Positions 55,257 through 64,000 of a DNA stretch of 64,000 nt are shown piece after piece. Each line of letters starts with the position of its first letter. Position 1 is the first letter of the stretch. The DNA is from Chara braunii (lineage: Eukaryota > Streptophyta > Charophyceae > Charales > Characeae). The stretch covers positions 4,567,584-4,631,583 of the forward strand of contig BFEA01000015.1 in the NCBI GenBank assembly GCA_003427395.1, read 5' to 3'. The position numbers were made by a program, and so were the translations under genes. A model generated the notes under the pieces. That model searched no databases and was not told where the DNA came from. It worked only from the letters and a program-made list of their open reading frames with translations.

Positions 55257-55985
55257 AGCTAGACCACCCAAACTTATGGAACGTGTCTAGCTCAGTCATT
55301 GAGTATACACAAACACAGGGTAAAACAATTTTTTTTTTCTTTGGGCATGTGACTAGGTCACCCTAGTCGTCTTAAACTGTTGAAGTATCCCAGTTTTATA
55401 TAACTATTTGCACTTACTCTTTTGATGTAGCATATAACTGAACCGATCATCTTTAGCTCGAGATTTAGTCTGCCCCTTCGTACCACAAGTTTACTCTTAA
55501 TTAGTACTCCCTTCAGTTGGTGATAAACTATAGTCAGACCACCCAAGCTTATGAAACCCTGTCTGACTAGCATGTTCATAAGTAGGATAGTAATAAAGTA
55601 TAGTCAAGTTATAACCTTTTGGTTTCAGCATGTGCATGACATTGGACCAAGACCACCCAAACTTATGAAACATGTCTGGTCCTCAGCCTGGTTTTTTATC
55701 TTAATACCAAAGCAGGGAGAGGTTGAGTCACCCGAACTTATGGAACATGCTCAGACCTCCTTGTTCAGAACCAAAAGAAACTAAAAGAAACCCAAAGTAA
55801 ACAAGGTGACCAAGTTACCCAAACTTATGGAACATGCTTGGTCTCTGAAAAGTCATCCACAGACAACCCTCTCAAGTCAGAACAACCAGACCACTTAAAC
55901 TTATGGAACATGTCTGGTTCTCCAGGCAATCCCAAATAAACATAGCACTAGGTCTCCCCAAACTTATAGAGACTTGCCCAGCCTT
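55257..55985. repeat. Array of seven hairpins: constant loop, variable stems
   Basis: The loop CACCCAAACTTATGGAACAT is nearly constant. The stems differ: AGCTAGAC (55257/55285), TAGTCAGAC (55531/55561), GGACCA-A-GAC (55644/55674, one bulge), GAGGTTGAG (55719/55750, one bulge), GACCAAG (55808/55837) and AACCAGAC (55884/55912). Each is matched by its own complement after the loop. The seventh (about 55951-55975) has a shorter GTCTC/GAGAC stem. Spacing is irregular, from 77 to 274 bp. Confidence 0.9.
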
Positions 55986-58900
55986 TGATTGTCCCAGTCA
56001 GACACAAACAAAACTACCTTCCTCCGATCCTTCCCCCATATGCAATCTCACAAACTGCTTTGAGTCAGACAACAAAACTGAAACTGACATTACGCATACA
56101 TTTCATTACTTAGTTTGGATCATATCTTGAAAGTCAAACTGAAAGTCAAAGTAGGGATGCAATCAGTATAATTAGTCAAAACATAGTTAGGAATATAAAT
56201 AATGGGTTATAACTGGGTTTATAGAGGGAAAACGAAATCTTTACCTCTCAGTTCCGAGCCTCCAAAACTCCTTCTGAGTTCCGGTAGAGCTCCCGCAATC
56301 GGTGGGCTGATTCCCCACAGAGTCTTGCTGCGGTCCTACGGGTTATAATCCCACCTGCCGCCTTCCTCTCAGAACCAACAGACTAGACTTAGAGTGAGAA
56401 GGGCAAAAGAAGAAAGTTTGAGTCGCTCAGATACCAGAAGGGTGCTCTCAAACTCGCGCGAGAGGGCCTTGTTTCCTTGACTCGCCTGAGGGCCCCTCAA
56501 TGGTGGTCAGGATACATCAACAACTTGGTCAACAGAAGCTAAACCACAGGCTGATTGACTTTCTTGACGACCCTCCAATTCACAGCGATACTCTCCTATT
56601 CAGCGTCAGATCACTCCCTCACACCATAGTGTTTCTTCTTAATCACATTGTTGTAACGCAGGATTCAAAGTACCATGATAGTGTACTAACAATGACGCAC
56701 CATGCCACACGCCGCTTGGCAAAAGCCCATCAACTTAGTCAACGCAAGATCTCACTGATGCATGGCATAAGCTAGGCACCAACAAAGTGTTATTCAGCAC
56801 ATGCATAGGTAGTGTGTGGTAGGTGTACAATGAACTGTCTTCAAGATGCGCAGTGATACACAACAGTTTGTTGTTTTGAAGACTGTAGCAGCAACACGTT
56901 TTCTAGTCCTCCAACTGCAGCTCCGGATTATTACCGGTGGTCGTGGGACTCCCGAGTATCTATCTGCAACACTTTCATCTCATACGGGACGACAACCACG
57001 GCCACCAGCATGCTCCCATCGATAGCGTGACCGAGTCTTCGTCAGCAGGTAAGTGAATTGTTTCGTTTCTCCCTACTTCAACCGGCAAGATGGACGGTTC
57101 ATCAACTCACAGGAAAACCCCTCCTTTACTGCTCTTCTCAATGGAAAGGTCGGCAGTCTGGCCCCCGGATCAGCTTTCTCAGAGCAGTTATACCCCTTGT
57201 GCTACTACGAGCGACCCTTACCGTAGGGGCCCACCGCAAAACTCACCTACATGGAGAAAAGGTTAACCGACCCCCCATTTTTTCACCTCAATGTATAAGA
57301 AAACCATAAGACCATCCCAAGCAAACTTCACACCAATGATAAGGGTTCAACCAACTACTTGTATAATAAACAACTTGGGGAATGGTGAGGGACTTACTGG
57401 GCGTGTGTGCCTCTTACTTAAATCAAGTATGAGTTGTCCTTTGATGGTAGCTTGGGATATTGTTCTGTGTTGTGTTACAGATCTTGTTCTGTCACTTTGA
57501 TTCAAGGTCTGACTACTTCATCCTAATCATGTGAGAATCATCTTCTGTTATCGTTTGATAGACTCAACTCTAACTCATTCTCACAATTCAAGCTAAGGCG
57601 TTAGTCCCTGTGAGTTGAAATGTTTCTTTGGGTTTTTACCCGGACTTTTATTACATGGTCATTTAAAAATGACTGAGTGTTTTTTTTTTTGAGGTTTGAA
57701 AAAATTGGTGTTTGTGTGAATAAAGCAAGGGGTGTGAGTGCAGAGAGTGGTTGAAGTTGACCTCGTGTAGTGTGTAGTCTGTCAATGTTCAAATCTTTAC
57801 GTGATTGTATGTATGTCTTATGAGCTGAAGTCCGGATTAAACTTTGTTTGTGATCATTTTTATATTTGGAAGGAAGTCACACACTGATTGTGAGAGTGAT
57901 TGTCTCGTGTTCGATAACCCTACTATGTTTATATCTTGAGTATTTATGCGATCTGCTTTGACCATGCGCAAGGGTTGAGTGGATTTGGGATGAGAAAAAG
58001 AAGGGAATCTTTTCGATTTTGCTTTTTCAATTTCATAACTGGATGTTGAGGTTTGTGGTGACTTTCATAGTCAAACCCCTTGATCTGTTTCCAAGACTCG
58101 GAAGATGGGGTCACTTTCCCAGAGTCAGGGTTGTTTTGCCACCTCAAAGGGTCAAGGCCCGTCTACCGCCAACAATGTGCAGAAAAAGATAGGACTTGCA
58201 ATCGCTTTCGAGATCGTTTAACGTCAGGAGATTAATATCTCAAGACGCGTATCAGTCAACACCTGAGTGTTAAAAGCGACCGTTAAAATTATTAAGGACC
58301 GCATGGTTATGGGCACCACATAGTACGTCATCATTGCGATTGTTTGTATATTCATGCACGACTAGTCGATATTATAAAACTTGCCTCGCGGTGATATTTA
58401 TTCAAAGTCTTGTGCGTGATGCTCGCTTGTCCAGTTGCCAAAAGGTTATCGGTCGAAAATGAATAAGGGACTATGCGTGATTTAGGTACGAAACTTGGGT
58501 TTATTTTTGTGAAGTATATTGCGTAGTTAGATTGATCGTCCTAGTCGACCAGCGCAGCGCCGTGGTTGGGAGATCATCCCCCAGAGCGTCGGTTCTCAAG
58601 CGGGTCCGATTAAGGCCCTCGATCGTGTGTACCCCTACAACGAACGAGAAAACGTCCTCGGTTGGGTCACCTCTAAGATTGCACTTGAGCAACTTTCGCA
58701 CGTGATTCGGTAGCTCGGCGGGAATACACCTACCCAAGGGTTGTGACAACCCCTTGAATGGAGGTAAGTTGTAGTTTGTGGGATCTCTATCCCATTGTAG
58801 GGTTTCGTGAGAGGTACCTTTGGCGCACTCGGTTGGAGCGACAAAACGCTCGTGCGAAAAAGTCCTGCAAAAATTTTGTGTGACGCGACCAGGAGAGTCC

Positions 58901-60646
58901 CCTTGGGGACCGATGCGCTCGACACCGCAAGCCGTGCAGGAGATCTTGCAATATCAGTCCTCTAACCAAACCATCAAGTCAATTTGGGGATGGATATCCA
59001 AGGTAAGCTAGACCATATGTGCAAGAGCAAGCAGTTGTCATGTGAGGTGGGTGTAAAAAATAAGGTGTTTGATCCATTTAAGGCCCAGGGTTTGAGTTTG
59101 GTTGTGGGGATCTAGGATGCCAAGTCCACCTTGGGCCTTGGGTTGGATTACTGAGTCTCGGACCACCCTACTGATGGCATACCCATTTTTTGTATCCCCT
59201 CGCTACAGGAAGGTCACTACTAGTTTTTTAAGCGACTTTATGGCAAACTCATTCAAAGGTCAAAAGGCCCTACTTTGCTCGGACCAACCGTCGTTTTTGC
59301 GAGTCGCCAATGCCTTTTGCTCAAGTTAACATATTCTTGTACTTTCGAGTTCCGCTAATTTCCCTCTTACCAGGGATCATTGCCTCTTGTAGCCTGACCC
59401 ACCATCGTGGGTAGTGCCTACACGCACTTCGACCGAGTCTAGTAAATAAATGAGCAGGGTTGTTCCCCATACGTTGGTGGCTTCTAAAATGGTCACCCGA
59501 AAAAGGGTACTAATTTAGCCTCCCTCCCGCTCGGGAGTACGAGAAAACGATGTCCACTCTTAGTTATGGAACTCCCTACGCTCTAGAAAGTGGTTTGAGA
59601 TATCCCTCCTCCTCACCCGAGTCATGTAGCTCGGATCTCATGAGTCGGGCTGGCTCCACCGCGATACAACAAGATATCTCCCCGTAGTACGGTTCACTCT
59701 GGGTCAAAAACAGGGTCGGCTCCTAAAGCAACGAACCCCTGCCCAAGCTGCTTCTTAGAGAGAAGAGGTCCCAGTCCCTAGGTGGAATCGTCCCTTCCTT
59801 TATTCTCTTTGTGAGGGGGTGACTCAGACAAAAAGGAAATAAAATAGAAAAGGAGGTAAAGTTGAGACCATTTTGGACGGGCAAAGGCGAGTGGGTCATT
59901 CGGGATAGAATGGGATATTCCTTACGAAAATACTATATTCATTTCTAACTTTTAGTTTTTTATCCTCGTTTTTTTTTTCCTTTTTCGGCACCCGTTGAAT
60001 CTCATCCTTTCCAAAATACACTTCTTTTTGACAGGCAGGCAGACAAAGGAGTTGAGAGCGGATAATCATTCTCGTCATTCCCAGTAGTCATGGCCAAAGT
60101 TTCATTTTTTCATGCCTCATTTTGCCTTCATGTACAGCAAACAAAGAAAATCGGTCCGAATAGAATTCATTCACATCCTATCAAAATCAGCTCACCTTTC
60201 CCACATGAATTGATGTTCATACACCCTACTCTACCTTTTCCCTGAACATTCAAAGCAGGGTTAAGCAAAGTGTGGGGTCACGCAAGTGTGAAGGGGACTG
60301 AGTCAAAATTGACCTTGAGTGAAGTTATAAGTGGCTCACCAAAGAAAGTCTAACAATATAAAACAAACTGTCACACAATACCACAAGTTGCGCTCTCTCC
60401 ACCAAAAGGTGGTCTCTGTCCTCCTTCAAGTGCCCAAATGAACAGAATCTAGCCCACTGAAAGACTCATGCAAGATAACCCTCTGGGAGGGTGTTCTCAC
60501 AAACAAGCCCTCGTGGCCCCACTGCACCACGTCCTCCAATGATAATATAGCAAGTCCAACCTCCTCCACTTACGGCGTCCACGTACAATAATCACGCGAA
60601 CCGCTCATATCTCGCCTTCAAATTAGTCTCACCTGGTAAGAAAAGA
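55986..60646. other. No gene seen
   Basis: Long stretch without recognisable domains on either strand. ORFs are 60-96 codons and show no motif. Local inverted repeats occur (for example GTCATTT/AAATGAC at 57658, ACCCTC/GAGGGT at 60479), but not in a clear array until 61.4 kb. It could be the non-coding part of a large element. Confidence 0.45.
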
Positions 60647-61030
60647 ATGGCTCCAGATAGTTCCACACAGTCACCCGACGCACCGAATGCTTCCAAACAC
60701 AGAATGATTTACGCCACACGTCCCCAAAACAATAAGGGCGGCTTTCCAGCACAAATATCACAAGTGTCGCCACCGCAACAATTATTCTACTACTACCATA
60801 TTGTCAAACCGTTACCGCCGTTGTCTAACAGCACCGCCTCTCGATCAAAACTACTATTATCACGCAACTTTGATACCATCGTCGTTCAACCATCCAAAAA
60901 CTACTTCGCCTCACAATCTCGGCAACACCTCCCCTCAAAATATCAACGGCACGCTGGAAATTGTGCGGCACGGTCCCCCTTCAACATATCATTGTTGTCG
61001 TACTATTATACGGATGGAATCACCCCACAC

Positions 61031-61033
<3 letters not shown>

Positions 61034-61103
<70 letters not shown>
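61034..61103 (+). repeat. A70 homopolymer
   Basis: Seventy uninterrupted A. Such length without substitutions indicates a young poly-A tail or an assembler-made length. Confidence 0.97.
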
Positions 61104-61104
<1 letters not shown>

Positions 61105-61250
61105 AGCATCGCGGACAGCCACACCTCCTTTCTCGTTGCCGCTTGCTACACGACCGGATCCTGGCACAGCCTACTGGCCGCAACACCAATGCAGGGGTAG
61201 GGCATTGAGCTCCCAACCTCCGGCTATGGTTGCCATTCCCCCACTCTCTA

Positions 61251-61352
61251 CTCCTCTGCAAACCACCAAGTCCTCCTCCATCAACCTCTCCCCTCACTCT
61301 ACTCCTCTGCAAACCACCAAGTCCTCCGCTATCAACCTCTCCCCTCACTCAA
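61251..61352. repeat. 51-bp tandem repeat, two units
   Basis: CTCCTCTGCAAACCACCAAG opens both units (61251 and 61302), with two or three differences later in the unit. Confidence 0.92.
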
Positions 61353-62659
61353 ACAACAGAGGTGCATCAAACTGGCCAGCACTCAAATGAGTAGAGCCAA
61401 AGCAACATCAATGCAAGTGTGAGGTGGTTGGGGAAAGAGCTGCCCTTTTATAGTTACTGGAGGGCAGTGGGAAGCACTTCCTACCTCAAAGTGAAATTCG
61501 TATCTCACCCGGGGCCCTTGATCTAAGCCAAGATCAAGGGTCTGGTGTGACTGCAGCTCAACCACACTCTTAGGGAGGCGGTTACTTTTAACTGCCTCCT
61601 TTTATTTATTTTTACTTTAACTCAACTATCTCGGAATTTCACGAGATAGTTGAGCTTCTGGCATAAAGCACTTTTTTTTTTTTTTTTTGCTATTCTTTGG
61701 AGAGCTATGACTCCTCAAAGTTTGACGTACCCAGTACACTTTTCACTGCAGGTACATCGCAGAAATGGTTGTACTTAGCCATTTCTGCAGAATGGCCTCT
61801 TCATCTTCACATTCCTGCCTGAGCGGTCACACTCGGGCTTTAGTAGCATACCCCTAGGGCACCTTTGCAGCCATGTGCGTGGCCGTTGCTTTTTTTTTCC
61901 TTCCCTCTCCTCCTCTCTTTTATTTTTCTAATCTATGCCCCCTCATTTTCCCTGTGAGGGGGTAGCTGGTTTTCTGAGGTGAACAGTCACTCCCGTCATT
62001 TCACAGAGTCGAACTAGAGTTAAGCTCAACAAAGTTTTCTCCTCCCCCCTGGCGTGTTTGTATCTGGTGCAATCCGCGCACCAGATTCAGGCGTCTGGGT
62101 GCTCTCCTACGCAAGTTACGGTCCGTTTTTGAAACGAAGGGCACAACTTTCATGAGCACACCCAAGTGGGGGGGGGGATTCAAAGAACTTTAAAAAATAA
62201 ATAAATTGGACATTCATGAATCCAGGTGCCTATAGGCACCGTTGGGGACTGCAAGTTCCCATCAACTTCCCATGCGCCACCCAGCACTTCAGTTTACACT
62301 TTTTTTTTTTCTTTTCTCTTTAACTGCAGCCCGTTCATTCGAACAAACAAGCGCATAGCAGACTTTACAGTCTGTACAATAGAAAAAGGGGGAGATCTAA
62401 AAAACAAAGAGAAAAAAAAAATAAAAAAATTTAGAAGAAAATCTAAAGAGAACGAATCTAAACAGGATGTAAAAAAAATAAAAATAAAACCATCAAATTT
62501 ACCCTAAATAAAATAGCTGCCTGTTTGTTACAGGCGCCTCTAGATATTGTTTCCCTCTTATTGTTTCTAACCGCCGGCTGGCGGGTCACTTCCTAATTTT
62601 TCCTTAGTTTTTTTTGGTTTTTCCCTTATTTCGCTGACTTTGAGTCAACATTCAAGTCA

Positions 62660-62730
62660 AAGTCTCGTGGCTTATGGCTACGAGCAGTTGAACTACAGAC
62701 TGAAGTTCGAATCCCAATCGATTCGAACAA
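62660..62730 (+). ncRNA. tRNA-like sequence with A and B boxes
   Basis: A box TGGCTTATGGC (62668-62678, 9 of 11) and B box AGTTCGAATCC (62704-62714, 10 of 11), 36 bases apart. A D-arm-like hairpin spans 62664-62684 and the B box sits in a 9-bp hairpin (62705-62728). There is no proper acceptor or anticodon arm, so it is a tRNA relic or SINE head rather than a gene. Confidence 0.5.
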
Positions 62731-62890
62731 AAGAAAAATTGTTTATTTTTTTTCGATTTATGCGTGTCATCCTAACGAAGGGACTACGCAAATCCGCGCA
62801 GTGGATTCCCCCGCTGCACGATCTCGACAATAGTGCGGCCGAAATTGGTCGTGCCTGATGGCTCTGGCACCTCAGGCTGCCCCTACAAAA

Positions 62891-62977
62891 GGAGCTAGTG
62901 CCAATAGGGAACCATCGGGTGCAATCCCGGCGCCTGCTGGGTGAAAAGTCAATGCGGTAACCTACTGGGCTAGCTCC
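62891..62977 (-). ncRNA. tRNA-like sequence closed by an 8-bp stem
   Basis: On the minus strand GGAGCTAG (62977-62970) pairs with CTAGCTCC (62898-62891), like an acceptor stem. The A box TAGCCCAGTAG matches 11 of 11 from 62972. A T-arm-like CGGG, ATTGCA, CCCG lies at 62929-62916, but the B box fits only 8 of 11. About 17 extra bases lie before the closing strand. Probably a tRNA-derived SINE unit. Confidence 0.5.
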
Positions 62978-63362
62978 TATTAATGGGAGCAATCCCCTCA
63001 ACTCCTCTATCCTCGGCCTAGGCAAGCCCAAGCCGCATCGCCTACCCAACGGTCATTGCCCCGCCATCTAACCGGCAGGGGCTTGGTCCGGCAGGCCCTG
63101 TAAGCCAATCCTTAAGCCACAAGTCCGGCCTCGGGCCTCAGACGGTCCATCCTCGGGAAAAAAAGGCATATCCGTCCAACCCTCTACCGTGTAAACTTCA
63201 TGGCCGACCTTTATCTGTCATCAAAGCTTTAAACTGCGTGGTTGCAAGCCGCACATTCTTAAAAAATAAAACTCGCCCTTCTGCATGCTACCAATCGTAA
63301 GAGCGGTTGATGGAAAGTCCGCTCCTTATCAAAATTTTCAGACATTAGATTCTAAACTGAAA

Positions 63363-64000
63363 GCGCAAAGTCACAGGGTACGTTAGGACAACCTTCTGAC
63401 AATCAACCTTATCTCATCAAGTCGAATTCTTATTGTTCATCGGACAACGCTTGTCATGGAAAGTTTTGGGCAGATACCCTTGTTAGCGTTTTTGTCCCGA
63501 TATCGGTACCTCTGTCCTTTCAGAGAGAAACATCATTGCAGGCTCTGATATCGTCAACACAGGCCCTAGAATTAGGCTACTTGGACAGGTACCCCCTTAC
63601 CCACCACTGTTGGGCCTTTCAAGATGCTAACTGTTATCTTCGTCTGGTCGGCCTCTGGTTCTTATCATATCTACCTCTACTTGACCGGTACATGTCTACC
63701 TACTACTTTATTGTATTTCCCTACTGCTATAAATGTTGTGAGCCTACCCCTGCTATTTGAATGGCTCTAAGTGTCACCGCCCTACCCCTGGTACTTGAGT
63801 ATTTTCCCGCCACAAACCTCAGAGACACGGCAATAAGTAAGTATTGATCGTGCAGGGGCCTCTCAAACAAAAAGGTGCCCTTGGGGGTCATATACATACG
63901 CAGGCCGAGAAACACTCACACATATACTCAGACCAGCAAGCATGCACACACATAGACTTGCGGGTCACACACATACTCAGGCCGAATCGCACTCAGACAG
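63363..64000. other. No gene seen; CA-rich end
   Basis: No domain in any frame. From about 63895 the sequence repeats imperfect units of the type CACACATACTCAG(A/G)CC up to the window edge, suggesting the start of a minisatellite. Confidence 0.5.

Larger units (their letters stand above)
60647..61390 (+). other. Open frame across a 70-A run, not a gene
   Basis: The frame is open for 247 codons only because A70 at 61034-61103 reads as polylysine. Before it, there is Ser/Asn/Tyr-rich peptide. After it, a 51-bp (17-codon) unit is repeated twice. The A70 may be the tail of a retroposon ending at 61103. Confidence 0.5.
61440..63362. repeat. Dense train of unrelated hairpins (train II)
   Basis: Stems with short loops, in order: 61440/61461 (7 bp), 61515/61531 (10), 61574/61589 (11, one GT), 61621/61642 (13), 61759/61779 (10), 61817/61832 (7, one GT), 61938/61955 (8), 62062/62078 (9), 62225-62240 (16-base palindrome), 62359/62369 (6), 62519/62530 (6), 62571/62580 (5), 62636/62657 (8), 62664/62677 (8, one GT), 62705/62720 (9), 62798/62811 (7, one GT), 62833/62847 (8, three GT), 62853/62872 (6), 62891/62970 (8), 63301/63319 (6) and 63336/63357 (6). 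The numbers are the starts of the two arms. The stem sequences are unrelated to each other. No coding. Confidence 0.85.

Noticed and set aside
55257-55985. CRISPR-like array
   Set aside because: Repeat spacing is irregular, the repeats are hairpins with changing stems, there are no cas genes, and the surroundings are eukaryotic.
60647-61390. 247-codon Lys-rich protein
   Set aside because: Open because of A70; the flanking peptides carry no motif.

Overview
The window looks like intergenic, transposon-filled nuclear DNA from a green-lineage eukaryote. No intact host gene, rRNA gene or bacterial-style operon is visible. Every recognisable protein domain belongs to a mobile element, and nearly all are broken by stops and frameshifts. 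The element mix is a Helitron, a Ty3/gypsy chromovirus, an L1-type LINE with a plant-like ORF1, and a Penelope-like element with GIY-YIG upstream of the reverse transcriptase (RT). My best guess is a streptophyte alga such as Chara; this is inference only. Three N-gaps (11080-12049, 26214-26548, 38552-39109) and a leftover Nextera mate-pair junction adapter (22140-22177) show a short-read draft assembly.

Layout. 0.75-4.9 kb: decayed Helitron RepHel gene (+), followed by an unrecognised accessory coding stretch to about 5.9 kb. 6.6-7.6 kb: gypsy RNase H/integrase fragment (+). 8.1-10.4 kb: nested tandem repeats (26 bp, 162 bp and 1.44 kb periods) full of short hairpins. 10.9-12.4 kb: hAT-like element with terminal inverted repeats, an 8-bp target duplication and an internal gap. 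13.4-21.9 kb: a whole LINE on the minus strand (ORF1, then endonuclease-RT-zinc finger ORF2, with about 240-bp monomers at its 5' end). 21.95-22.37 kb: 188-bp duplication around the adapter, an artefact. 22.4-32.6 kb: dispersed repeats, microsatellites, a tRNA-derived SINE, a 152-bp foldback and a poly-A-ended LINE-like copy. 32.6-44.06 kb: an approximately 11.4-kb Ty3/gypsy chromovirus on the minus strand, interrupted by a TIR element and a foldback MITE. 44.2-50.3 kb: Penelope-like element with a proline-rich leader ORF, GIY-YIG, RT and a degenerate hammerhead ribozyme. 50.4-52.7 kb: second copy of the gypsy LTR plus leader. 52.7-60.6 kb: non-coding, with two arrays of structured repeats at 54.4-56.0 kb. 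60.6-64 kb: poly-A tract, then a dense train of hairpins including two tRNA-like sequences.

The most unusual signal is structural. In several places (8.4-10.4, 41.2-41.5, 54.4-56.0 and 61.4-63.4 kb) the DNA is built from short inverted repeats. In the 55.26-55.99 kb array the loop is conserved while the stems differ between copies and still pair. This compensatory pattern suggests selection for, or repeated regeneration of, a folded RNA or DNA. The second notable signal is the hammerhead-like motif downstream of the Penelope RT.
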